Below are positions 39,906-51,414 of a stretch of DNA of 64,000 nt, piece by piece. The position numbers and the translations under genes are program-made. The stretch covers positions 446,398,270 to 446,462,269 of the forward strand of contig CM066032.1 of the NCBI GenBank assembly GCA_033557465.1. Reading direction: 5' to 3'. The notes under the pieces are model-generated. The model did no database searches. It saw nothing but the letters and a program-made list of their open reading frames with translations, and was not told the DNA's origin. This stretch comes from Ichthyophis bannanicus (lineage: Eukaryota; Chordata; Amphibia; Gymnophiona; Ichthyophiidae). Numbering within the stretch: the stretch's first letter is position 1; each line of letters begins with the position of its first letter.

Positions 39906-42089
39906 TGCCATTGGGCGTGCTTGCACCTGGTGGGTCTTTGCCTGAGGGCCTCTGGTGTGGCCCTTAGATGTGAAATGCAGGCAGGGAAGCAAAATTCAGC
40001 TCAGCTCAAGCCCAACCAATCTAGCAGCAGTCACCAGCCCCAACAACCACAATGACCACACCACCAGCCTCACCACTCTCAAGACTGCACCCCATCAACA
40101 GCTAATGCCTTCCACACCTCACAGAAAACACGGCACCCAATGACACACACCATCCTAAAGAAAAACTCCAAACTGTAAGTACCACAGAACAGCTTTCGAT
40201 CCTACCACTGAAGGAACTCCATAACTACCCCCCAGGACTACGCCACGAAGCAAAGAACTCCTAGTAAACTACAGAAACAAATCATGCCAGCTGTCTGAAC
40301 ACTTTATGCCTTCCTTCTCATTTTGAACCTGTTCTGCCACCCCTCAGTAGCTACCTATACTACAAACCTCCCCACTGCAGCTCTACATTTTCCTCTACTA
40401 CACATGCCCTGCCACGCACAAACATGGCAGAACATCTATAAGTACACCAACATTAAAATTCCCAGGTTAATAGGAATACAAACAAACACTCACAAAACCA
40501 GCCATCAAACCCCACCCATCCTAGGCACACCCATCAACATTAGGCTAATCAACACCAGGTCCATCAGAAACAAGACTAACACTATCATGGATCATATGCA
40601 ATACCACCACAGCAACATACGCTGCATCACTGACCAGATTGTTATGAATCAAATCATACCGCAGACCCACATTGCTTTCAACTGCCTGTGCACCCACAAG
40701 AGAGGTGGTGGAGTCCTAATTCTTGTGAGAACGGACCTTTAACTCAAAGCTTCTCGATCCACGAGTTCCAAACACTGCTACTTAATTACTCTAGAGAACA
40801 AATACCTAACCATCTACCTCACCTACCAGGCCCTCAGCGCTGCCACCGAAGAAACATCCAACATAATTGAAGCTGTGTGTTCGGCCAACTCTCCCCGCAA
40901 ACCACTCATACTATTAGGAGACCTAAATCTGACATCCGCTTCCAACAAGGATGAAGTAGCCTTCCACAAAGCAATGGAATCCCTCCAATTCTGCCAAATT
41001 CTGAAGGGCCCCTCTCACCAGTCTGGCTCTACCCCTGATCTCATCTTTGTCCCAAAGAACCTCCTCTCACAGGACAGCATAATGGAACCTCAAGTCACAC
41101 CAATACCTTGGTCAGACCACCATGCTATACACTTCATCTTCCCCCAATTGGAAAATCACAAACTGTACCTCACCCAGGCAGAAGATTTAAAGGATTCAAC
41201 AAGGACTAGTTCCTCAATTAAACCCTCCCCAACCTCCCAAGGATTCCTCAGACCTGGATGAAGCTACCAAATCTTGGAATACCACCATCAGCAAAGCAGT
41301 GAAGGCCCCAAATTGCCCAAACCCATGTTATGAAGAGGAGAGACCCAAATCAGCTCCACGGTGCTCTTCAGCAATACGAGAAACAAAGAGAAAACCTTGC
41401 CAGCTGGAACGAAAATGGAGACACGACCGGTCACAATCCACTCTAACTCAATACCAAACAATGCAAAAAGGGTACAACAACCTAATCAACAAGCACAAAC
41501 ATGAATATCACATCAACCTCATCTTAAAATCCTGTAACAAACCCAGAGAACTATTTGAAATCGTCCACATACTCACAAAAGATCCATCAAACAAAGAACG
41601 AATCATGATTCAACCTCAGATCTTTGCAGACTACCTCATCAACAAGAACAAGCCAACCGAGATGGCACCACCTCTTAACATCTCCAGCACCTCAAATGAG
41701 GAAGCCAATATCACACACAAATGGTGTGAATTCCACATCCCCACTTCAGAGCAAACTGTCCATACTATTACCGCACTGCACCATCGGATCCCTGCCCAGT
41801 AGAGTGGATCAAATCAGTCAAGGAAGAGGTTATCAACTGTATCCATAACATTGTAAGCAAGTCTCTATCACAAGGCTATATGCCACATGCTCTCAGGCAA
41901 GCCACTATCCACCCCATCCTAAAAAACACATCAACAGACAGCTCAGACCCTGCATCCTACCATCCAATCTCCAGCCTCCCCTTCCTAGCCAAGATAATTG
42001 AAAAAGAAGTTCAGAGACAACTGCAAGACCATATTGACCTACATGCTCATCTGGATCCACACCAACATGGCTTCTGCCCTAACCCCTAA
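39906..42089 (+). pseudogene. L2-like LINE 5' half, unit 2 copy
   Basis: Collinear with 7,621-9,811. In this copy the first frame (40,323-40,742, 139 codons) runs further, without the stop after FNCL seen in unit 1, and shows the endonuclease motif INIRLINTRSIRNKTN. The catalytic-type LILLGDLNLTSASNKD and WSDHHAIHF are at 40,875-41,261, and the start of RT at 41,880-42,089. It is truncated at the same MITE. Confidence 0.82.
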
Positions 42090-42091
42090 AT

Positions 42092-42441
42092 GGGGATATT
42101 CAACGGCACTGGCATGGCTAGTGCCATTGAATATCCCCTCATAACTGCCCTACGTGCCACGATGCTTTCCAGTTAGCATCGGGGCGTGTCGGGGGTGTTC
42201 CGAGGTGGAACAGAGGCACCGACAAGTGCTAACTGGGCAGCAGCGATATTGCATGCTGCCCGGTTAGCGATCTGCGCCTTAAAGATAGGCAAGGAAAACC
42301 TTCACCTATCTTTAAGGTGCAGGAGCTAACCAGGTAGCATGCAATATTGCTGTTACTCGGTTAGTTACTGTGGCTTCTGGTGTCTGTGGTGATCCCCTGA
42401 TAGTCAATGCCTGGGTCGCATATGACTCTGGCATTGAATAT
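42092..42441. repeat. Multi-hairpin MITE, unit 2 copy
   Basis: Counterpart of 9,814-10,165. It starts GGGGATATTCAACGGCACTG and keeps both internal hairpins. Confidence 0.65.
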
Positions 42442-42534
42442 CTGGGGCTAAGGGTCAGCGGGCAGGGCTATGCGTTGTAGGGGCGCATAGCCTGCTCAAC
42501 TCAGTATCGGGTCCTGAATGTTTAATGCTAATTA

Positions 42535-44190
42535 GGACATATGTAGATAGTTGTTATTTGGAATGAGCAGACATACATTTATATCTTCTACCTGCAATGC
42601 ACTTAAAAGTAGCAGTTTTAATAGTTGTTTAATGTTTCTAGAAGGCCTTAGTCTATAAGGCTACATTAGTATGATATGGTCTATGTATGCAGTTGATATG
42701 ATGCACGTTTTTGAAAAGGTGAAGCAAGAAGTGAGATATGATAAAAATAGTGAAAAAGAAGGATTTTTGATGGACAGTAAAATGGTGAAGGTGGTCTAAT
42801 GATGTGAAGTGATGTGCCAGTTTAATGAATATTTAAAGAGAGAGGAAATTCTGCGACTGATCTACAGAGGTAATGTGCACAGCTAGTATTTTTTTCTCTT
42901 GATATCTGAATGGGTTTGTACTGTAGTATGAAATGGATTCTCTGATTCAGTGGATTACTGTACACTGCAGTAATAACTTGATAGAAGTAGACAGCACAGA
43001 CAACAGTTTGGAGGGTAAGACTGTGTGTTTATACTAGATCTATTAGTGAGAGAGATTGCTGAGTTGCTCAACGGTATGAGAGATTCCTTCTTGCCAGATA
43101 ATAGTATGCCTTGTTAGAGAAGTTTCTTTTAAGAATATCAAAACAGAGCACAGTTAAAGTAAAACATGAATGTTGCTAATCTTTTTATATATAAAAAGAG
43201 CAACTTCTGATTCTAATTAGCAGCAGTACTATTGAGAAATAAATCCGCATGATCATGGTTTCATTAGATTATGTTTAAGATTATTTTCCAGGGATTATGG
43301 GTTTGACAATTGTGATGGAGGGGAAAAGAAAAATGTGTTACTTGTGTTTGTATGGTAAATAAGTTTAATTCACGATGTGCAAGTTTTGCTTTCTAGTTTT
43401 CAAGGATCTAAGCTTATCCCAGCTAAGAGAATTTGTCCTGATTTCATTCTATGTGAAAGAATGCAAATACTGAGAAATAGTACCTCTCAGAGCTTATTAT
43501 AACTGCAGATAAGAACCTCTGGAGAATGGTTAAGCACATATTCTCCTGCTTTATCTATGATTGATTTGTAGTTGTGCATGGGTGAATGGGAAGATCTTCC
43601 ATGTATGGTAATTTTTTTGGTGCTTAGATATCTGATACATTGTGTGATATAATAAAGACTAGGAAAAATTATGAAGGTGTTTAAAAAAAGATACAAGTTA
43701 GCAGCTTTGCTGAAAATTGAATTGCTTGTAAAAGTCAAAACAAGTTTATTTGATTAAAGGGAATTGTAAAAAAAGGGAGTAAATAAAGAAAATTAAAAAA
43801 AAGAAAGGTGACACAACCAACAAATAATGAATCATACTTCATACTTCATTCTAACAAGTAAATTAAGTAATTAAACCAAGGTGGTAAATGTGTGTTATAA
43901 TGTTTTCTTTTTATGTTAGTAGATTAATTGAAAATCCTGGTACCCACCACATCCATGAAAGTGTAAGAGACTACAGAGTGGCTCTCTAGTCTATTTTACG
44001 CTTATCTTGCAAGAGTCTATTGGAGGAGAAATCTTAAATTCTCTTGTTGTGTGTTTCAGTTGTTATTATGGAATGACCTCTGCAGAACTGATGTTATTAA
44101 TTGGAAGTGTGAAGCAAATGTCATTAGTGGAATAGGTAAAGTACAAACACCAAAACCTGTGCTGTAAACAGTATAACAAAGAGAAATATT
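42535..44190. other. Unrecognised AT-rich DNA, unit 2 copy
   Basis: Counterpart of 10,255-11,900, with scattered substitutions and a small length difference near 43,335-43,375. No gene is visible. Confidence 0.55.
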
Positions 44191-44193
44191 AAC

Positions 44194-44850
44194 CTGTCAC
44201 TAATGCCTCTGTATTGCTCCATGGTGCGACTGCACCTTGAATATTGTGTGCAATTCTGGTCACTGTATCTTAAAAAGGATATAGTGGAATTAGAAAAGGT
44301 ACAGAGAAGAGCCACCAAAATGGTAAAGGGGATGGGAGGATACACCTTTGAGGAAAGGCTTAAAAGGTTAGGGCTCTTCAACCTGGAAAAGAGATGACTG
44401 AGAGGAGATGTGATAAAGATCTATAAATTAATGAATGGAGTGGAACAGGTAAACGTAGATCGATTGTTTACTCCTTCAAAAAGTAGAAAGACTAGAGGAC
44501 ATGCAATAAAGTTACAATATAACCCATTTAAGACTAATAAGAGAAAATATTTTTTCACTCAACATGTAATCAAACTCTGGAATTCGTTACTGGAGGATGT
44601 AGTGAAACCTGTTAGTGTAGCTAGGTTTAAAAAAGGTTTGGGCAAATTCCTGGAGGAAAGGTCCATAAACCATTATTAAAGAGGACATGGAAAATCCACT
44701 GCTTGCCCCATGACAAACATTGTGGAACCTGTGTGCCTTTCTGGGAACCTGCTAGGTACTTGTGATCTGGATTATCCACTGTTGGAAACAGGATACTTGG
44801 CTTGATGGAGCTTGGTCTGACTCAGTATGGCATATCTTATGTTTTTATGT
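44194..44850 (+). mobile_element. CR1 3' fragment, uninterrupted
   Basis: Two frames (44,203-44,397 and 44,410-44,679) encode the CR1 C-terminus from MPLYCSMVRLHLEY to KFLEERSINHY, separated by one stop. The 3' UTR follows (AATCCACTGC... CAGTATGGCATATCTTATG). It preserves the empty target site of the CR1 that interrupts the unit 1 copy at 12,387. Confidence 0.88.
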
Positions 44851-44896
44851 TAATGTATCTATTCCTGTTGTTTTGTGTCCTGATTTTCCATTCTTC

Positions 44897-47890
44897 GTAT
44901 GTTACATAGTAACATAGCAACATAGTATATGACGGCAGATAAAGAACAGCATGGTCCATCTAGTCTTCCCAGCAAAGCGACAAGAGTAGGTTCACCTGCC
45001 ACTCCGTGCAGGTCACTCCTCCCCATGCCTTTGTTAAGGAGTGTACCCATGGCTCTGTGTAGGTCACTCCTGTTTATTGAGATATAAGAGATAGTTATGT
45101 TTGTTTGATTTTATCCTGTGGCTATAAAGGGATCCACTGTGTCTGTCCCATGCCATTTTGAATTCTGTCACTGTATTTTTCCCCACCACTTCCATTGGGA
45201 GGGCATTTCAAGCATCCACCACCCTTTCAGTGAAAAAGTATTTCCTGACAGTCTTTCAGTTTACCCTCTTGCAGCTTCCAGCTTCATGTTATGCCCTTTA
45301 GTTGTACAGCTTTGAAAGAGGCTTTTTGTTCATTAGTACTCTTTAATTATTTAAAGGTCTGAATCATATCTCCTCTGTCCCTCCTCTCCTCCAGAGTGTA
45401 CATATTTAGATCTTCAAGTCTCTTAAGTCTTCTGATGCAGGCTCCAAATCATTTTGGTCGCCTTCCTCTGAACTATTTCCAGCCTTTTTATGTCCTTTGT
45501 GAGATATGGTCTCCAAAACTGAACACAATATTACAAGTGAGGCCTCACCAGCGACTTTTACAGTGGCATTAGTACCTCTTCCTTTCTGCTAGTAATTCCT
45601 CTCTGTATGCAGCCCATCTTCCTTCTGGCTTTTGCCATCACCTTGTCATACTGTTTTGCCATCTTGAAATCCTCAGAAACAATCACTCCGAGGTCCTTCT
45701 CCTGGTCTGTGCACACCAACTTCTCACCCCCTATTGCAAACAATTCCCTTGGATTTCTGCTTTACAAGTGCATGACAGTGCACTTCTTCACATTAAATCT
45801 TAACTGCCAAGAATTAGACCATTCTTCCAGCTTTTACAGATCTTTCCTCATGTTATTCACTCCCTCAGGGGAGTCCACTCTGTTGCAAATTTTCGTGTCA
45901 TCTAAAAAAAGACAGACTTTTCCATTCAGTCCTTCAGCAATATCATTCACAAATACATTGAAAAGTACTGATCCCAGGGCCAATATCTGGGGCACACCAC
46001 TAATCACCTTCCTTTCATCCGAGTGAGTTCCGTTTGCAATCACCTTCTGTCGTCTGTCAGTCAACCAATTTCTGATCCAGTTCACCACCTTGGGACCGAT
46101 CCTCAAGCTGTTGAGTTTATTGATATGCCTCCTATGAGGAACAATATAATAGAAACATAGAAAAACAATAGCAGAAAAAGACCACTTGGCCTATCTAGTC
46201 TGTCCTTCCATATCAACAACTACAACAGTCTCCTTTTTTCCTTTAGAGATCCTCTGTGTTTGTCCCATGCTTTTTTGAATTCAGATACTGTCCTCATCTC
46301 TACCACCTCCACTGGGAAACTATTCCACAGATCCACCACTCAAAGGCTTTGCTGAAATCTAGGTAGATCACATCCATCACATGCCCTTGATCTAGGTCTC
46401 TGGTCACCCAGTCAAAGAACTCAATCGGATTTGTTTGGCAAGATCGTCCTTTGGTAAAACCATGTTGTCTCGGCTCATGCAACCAGTTGGCTTTGAGGAA
46501 GTCCACTATTCACTCTTTCAGGAGCACCTCCATTACTTTTTCCGCCACCGAGGTAAGGCTTACTGGCCTGTAGTTTGTCACTTCTTCCCTACTGCAACTT
46601 TTGTGAAGAGGTACCACATCAACCCTTCTCCAGTCCTGTGGAACCTCTCCTTTCTCCAAGGATCTATTAAAAACATCCTTTAACTGCCCTACAAGAACCT
46701 CGCTGAGCTCTTTCAGTATCCTGGTATGTATCCCATCTGGTCCCATGGCCTTGGCCACTTTCAGCTTTGTAAGCTGCTCTAACACATCATCTTCTGTGAA
46801 TGATGTGGTATCTACTCCATTCCCATTTGTATATTTGTCAATCACAGGTGGTCTTTCTCCAGGATTTTTGCTAGTAAAAACAGAGCAGAAATATTTGTTT
46901 AGCATTTTTGCTTTTTCAATGTCACTTTCCACAACTCTGTTCTCAGAACTTTTGAGTCCTGCAATTCCACCTCTGATTTTCCTCCTCTCCTTGCCACACT
47001 TCACATCTTTAGCTATCTTTTCTTCTGCCTTTGATTTTGCTATCCTTGTTTCTCTTTTTGTCTCTTTTAGTTTGATCCTGAATTCTTTTCTGTGTTCCTC
47101 TGTTTGCGTAATTTAGAATTTTGTGAAAGCTGTGATTTTTGCCTTTATTTGTGCAGCCACTTCTTTGGAGAACCAAATAGGTTTCCTTTTACTCATTTTT
47201 ATTTACTTTCCTTACATACGTATGTGCCTCCTTTAATTTAGCCCATTGCAATTCTACTTCCCTTATCCCCTCCCACCCTGCCAACTCCTCCTTCAGGTAC
47301 TTGGCCATTTTGCTGAAGTCAGTGTTTTTGAAGTCTAGGACTTTGAGCTTGCTGTGATTGGATTCTACCTTGGCTTTTATCTCCAACCACACTGTGTGAT
47401 GATTACTGCTGCTCACACTCGAATATTTGACACGCTATTGCTGTTGGTGAGCACTAAATCCAGTACCAAGCACTCCCTGGTTAGTTCCAACACCATTTGT
47501 CTAAGTAATGTTTCTTGGAAGGCATCCACAATTTTTTTACTTCTTTCCAGATTTGAAGAAGGAATACGTACTCCAATCCACAGTGGGCAGATTAAAGTCA
47601 CCCAGTTTGATCTTTTCCCCCTTCATGGCTATCTTTGCATTATCAGCAATCAATTCGCTATCCATTTCTTTGGTTTGAGTTGGAGGCCTGTAGACCACAC
47701 CAGTATAGATGACAGTGCCATCTCATCTTTTCAACACAATCCAGAGCGCTTCTTCTTTTCCCCACGTCCCCTGCATTTCAGCAGCTTTAATATTGCTTTT
47801 GACATATAGGGCTACTCCACCACCTTTTCTACCCTATCTCTTCTAAATAGATTAAAGCCAGCTATGGCTATATCCCATTCATGGAGGAGA
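44897..47890 (-). pseudogene. Old CR1, minus orientation, most of ORF2
   Basis: Shares 44,897-46,443 with unit 1 and then extends beyond the duplication. Pieces in order from the 5' side are: endonuclease fragments (FNLFRRDRVEKV near 47,830; 47,189-47,601), RT start at 46,510-47,004 (AMGPDGIHTRILKELSE, YRPVSLTSVAEKVME), [20 protein letters not shown] with YLDFSKAFE at 46,300-46,506, and FLDDTKICN at 45,834-46,106. A short CR1 3' fragment (about 46,151-46,342) is nested within RT. Many stops and shifts are present, and the catalytic FADD is FLDD. Confidence 0.85.
46443..46444. other. Right end of the duplicated segment
   Basis: Homology to unit 1 stops after TTTGTTTGGCAAG. Sequence from 46,444 onward continues the same CR1 and has no counterpart in the window. 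Confidence 0.75.
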
Positions 47891-47959
47891 AAAGACCTCA
47901 GTGTGTTGACGAAAGCCATTGGGGCTGCGAAACTAAAGGCGCCTGCATGCGCACTGGGG

Positions 47960-49480
47960 GCTATTCCCCACCAATGTAGGGGTGGATAGATGTAAGCACT
48001 TGGCAGCCCTTGCAATTGAGGAGGCAGAGTTGAGGCCCTAATGTAAGATTTAGTTCTGCCAAAGTAAACCATGTAGAGAAAATGCCCAGAAAAAGCCACT
48101 GGGACAGAGGAAATCACTGAACTAAGTGCAGTTGGCATACCAGCAGAACACCCAAAACAAGCAGAGAAGGTGGGAATGGAACTCCCAGCCACAAGAACCA
48201 AAGACAGTGGCCAAACCAGTAGCCCAAATCTACACTCCAGTGGGGTAGCCTATGCACATGCAATATATCAACGGTGCTGGACCCAGCACAGGCACACAGA
48301 AGCAGGTAATGTGCAATGCAACGCCACAATGGGCACTTTAGGTCAGGCTGCATATTATGTGGGTTCCAATGGGATCAGGGCCTATAGTCCATCAGGGCAG
48401 TGAACCACCCTCCCCATGGCCCCCAGCCCATGGCCTGGCCACTATGCTCTGTAGGCACACATGGGTCCGGAGGCATGAAGGAGCAGGGTTAGTCACAGTC
48501 AATAGAGAGGTAGACCTGCCATGTGTCAGCACAAGGGGTTCTGCCCCCGCATCTGCAGGTGAGGGGTTATCACGTAGGCATAGGTTGGGTCAGACCTGTG
48601 AGGAAGGAAACATAGGCACTCATGTAGTTCTCCACTGTTTGTGTCCATGGCTGTTTCTGCATCATGAGGGATACAGAAGCATACTGGGTGAGTTACTGGG
48701 CCATATGGCACACACGTCCCCACGTTACACCACATCTGGTAGCAGATGCAGCGAGAGCAGGGTGAATAAGCAGGAACTGTGAGAGTACAGGTGCCATAAC
48801 ACCACACCTGCCCTGGACAAAATGAGCCAGCCCACTGCAGGTGTGGATGCAGACAGATCATGTTGTTGGGACATGCCCACCATGCACCCCAAAGCACTGC
48901 CTCTATTGCATAGCCCCTTGTATCGCACACAGCTATCCCACTTGAGGACTCCCTGCTCCCTGCATCTGAGGAGGCCAATGAAGAGGAGGAGGAGGATGCA
49001 GATGAGGATGATGAGGTGTAAGAGGAGATGCAGGGAGTGGCACAGGGGCAGCCATGGACATGTGTGGGCATGGGGTGTAGCCCTACACCAAGCAGCCCGA
49101 GTAGGGCTGCCACCGGGCCAACAGCAACAATGGCCACCAGCAGCCCCATTCTGCTATCCAGCTGTCCAACTTCAGGAGAGTGCAGGGAGGAGGAGGGTGT
49201 CACCCTCACACTGAGGTGCTTAGCTCCCCTGAGGTGGAGGGGTGGGATAACACAGTGCAGCCCATGGAGGGAGCCACACCGTGGCAAGTTCTGTGCCTGC
49301 CCAGTGAGTCATCATGGGCTGTGGGGTGCAATGTGGATTTCACTTGGGGGGGAGAGTGCCTCTGAAGAGGTAAAGGGGGCCAGGGACATCGATACCCTTG
49401 AAGAGGACCAACTCCCTGCCATGCCACCCGGTGCTTGTGTACCACAGAAGAAGGAGGGGATGGAGGTGGGGCTGCCGGGG
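47960..49480. other. TG/CA-rich DNA without a supported gene
   Basis: Long open frames occur on both strands because of the base composition, but none shows a recognisable domain. An acidic stretch at about 48,950-49,020 (runs of GAG/GAT ending GATGATGAG then GTGTAAGA) could be the end of an old exon. It may be the outer part of the Harbinger transposon. Confidence 0.35.
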
Positions 49481-49486
49481 GGGGGG

Positions 49487-49715
49487 CATGGATGGGAGCA
49501 GGCAGGGGTTAGGGGGAGGGGGAGGAGTAAGCAGGGGAGGTGGGAGGGGATGTGAGTGAGCAGGGAGAGGTGGAGGGGAGGGGAGAGAGCAGGGAGAGGT
49601 GGGAGGTGATGGGAGTAGGCTAGGGGAGGTGGGAGGAGATGGGAGAGAGCAGGGGGAAGTGGAAGGTGATGGGAACAGGCCAGAGAAGGCAGGAAAGGAG
49701 GGGAGTAGGCACAGG
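49487..49715 (+). repeat. Polypurine minisatellite
   Basis: Imperfect repeats of about 35-40 bp built from AGCAGGGGAGGTGGGAGG and GATGGGAG units. Nearly all bases on the plus strand are purines, with many GGG runs. Confidence 0.75.
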
Positions 49716-49769
49716 GGCGGCCCAAGGGGGGGGTGCAGGGCCATGTGCGGAGACTCGGTGCGGGGCCTC

Positions 49770-49807
49770 ATTTGCATAAGGGGCCTCATTTGCATAAACA
49801 TTTGCAT
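49770..49807 (+). promoter_or_regulatory. Cluster of three ATTTGCAT octamers
   Basis: ATTTGCAT occurs at 49,770-49,777, 49,788-49,795 and 49,800-49,807. This is the POU/Oct-factor octamer. The first two copies are part of a short duplication (GGGGCCTCATTTGCATAA). No gene lies nearby, so function is unproven. Confidence 0.4.
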
Positions 49808-49845
49808 AATGTTACCATACACTAACTTTTAGTAAACATGCCTCT

Positions 49846-50140
49846 TAATTATTTATTTATTTATTTTACATTTCTTATATACCGCACTATTTACGATCAG
49901 CGCGGTTTACATAAAACAAAGCAGAATCCGACAATGAACAAGAGTCAGGTCATTACAATGAACAGGAGCAATCAACTTGGATAACGGGGGAAACTATGTA
50001 CATAAATGGAATACTGAAATTGGTAAACTATGTACATAAATGGGATACTGAAATTGGTAACTGTATATATGTGAGATGGGGTCATTGTGTGTTAATGAGT
50101 GTATGTATAAAGAAAAACTAAAAGATTTCTACATTACTAT
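49846..50140 (-). mobile_element. L2-like LINE 3' end
   Basis: Begins TTATTTATTTATTTATTTTA then TATACCGCACTATTTACG and a CGCGGTTTACATAAAAC block, the A/T tail and 3' UTR form seen at 18,222. It includes a short tandem duplication at 49,991-50,065 (AAACTATGTACATAAATGG, twice). No coding part remains. Confidence 0.55.
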
Positions 50141-50149
50141 AATCCAGTG

Positions 50150-50930
50150 ACAACCGCCAGGCACTTTAGGAACTACTACAAACACTGCCCATTTAGAACC
50201 CATAGCAAACCCACCGTATCGTAACAGCACTACCAGGACTCACAAAGCACCAGACCCTACCTATCAAAAGGCAACACTGCAAATATTAAACCAATACATT
50301 TCAGAGAATAACAATACATGACCTACTGGGGAAAGAGAACAAGGGCAATGTCAAATAGCAACTACATAAACAGATTACCTCAGCTCAGTTACACATGCAG
50401 AACATAGACCATCACCAAACAAGGAATCACAATTTAGAAACAGGAAGACAATAATTAAACTGGGAACCCCAGAAGCCAAACTTGGAATGTACAACAACAC
50501 TGTAGAAATAAAACTATAAATTAATTTTCTCTTGTACTAAACAAAGCGCAGACGTTAATGATGCACATTTCCCAGAGCTGACATATTCCAGTTAATAAAT
50601 TCAAAATAAAGAGATATCTTTCTACCTTTTGTGCATTTTTTTCAGCTGCAATTGCTCCAGACATTTTCTTCTGGTTTCTTCGTGTCTTCTGCTAACTCTC
50701 CATCATCTGCTGTCCATTTGTCCTTTCTTCTCTCTTCTAGTTTGTTTTTCCATTCTCTCTCTACATCTGCTTTAACATACTAATCTTTCTCCTTTTGCTC
50801 TTTCCTCATTCCTATTTCATCCACTCAAATTTTACCCCTCCATCTTCCATCCCCACATACTCTTCCAATACCCGGCCAATTGTAGATTTTTTCTTCCCTC
50901 CTACACAAAATATTTTTCCCCTCTCCATTT
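50150..50930. other. Unrecognised DNA
   Basis: No gene or identifiable repeat. It may be further 3' UTR of the L2-like element or other degraded DNA. The part from 50,640 is T/C-rich and leads into a minisatellite. Confidence 0.45.
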
Positions 50931-50939
50931 CACTCTCCC

Positions 50940-51405
50940 AGCCCCATCCCATCCCATTCTAATCCTCCCCCAAAATCAGCTCCCTTCTAGTTCCAGCCCC
51001 ACCCAGCATCCACTCCCTTCTAGTCCCCGCATCAGCCCATTTCCAGTCCTAGCCCCCCATCAGCCCATTTCCAGTCCTAGCTCCCCTGTCCATTTCCAGT
51101 CCTATCCGACAGCTAGCTCCCCATCAGCCTATTTCTAGTTCTTTTCTAGCCCCATCATCAGCCCATGTCAAATCCTAGCTCCCCTCCATTCAGCCCATTT
51201 CAATCCAAGCCCCCTATGAGCCTACTTCCAGTTCTAGCCCCTCCATGAGTCCATTTCAATCCAAGCCCCCACCATAGCCCATTTCCAATCTTAGCTCCCC
51301 CCAACAGCCCATTTTCAGTCCTATCGTAGCCCCTCCATCAGCCCATTTTCTGTCCTAGCTCCCCCCACTCAGCCCATTTCCAGTACTAGCTCCCGCCCCT
51401 CACAG
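50940..51405 (+). repeat. C/T-rich minisatellite, second array
   Basis: Loose tandem copies of CATCAGCCCATTTCCAGTCC and TAGCTCCCC, the same motif as at 20,390-20,800. It ends directly at the 5' edge of a Penelope-like element. Confidence 0.75.
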
Positions 51406-51414
51406 CCACAAAAC

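Noticed and set aside
46300..46506. Short CR1 RT frame as a separate gene
   Set aside because: It ends in sequence from a nested CR1 3' fragment and is only a piece of the old CR1.
48526..49287. 253-codon minus-strand open frame as a host gene
   Set aside because: Its residues mirror CA/TG-rich and GAG-repeat DNA (a Ser run opposite GAG/GAT codons). There is no domain, and overlapping frames on the plus strand are equally long.
49312..49822. Pro/Leu-rich minus-strand frames at 49,312-49,822
   Set aside because: They are translations of the polypurine minisatellite's complementary strand.
49846..50140. SINE with an RNA polymerase III promoter
   Set aside because: No A-box and B-box pair was visible. 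The A/T tail and ACCGC block resemble the L2-like 3' end at 18,222.
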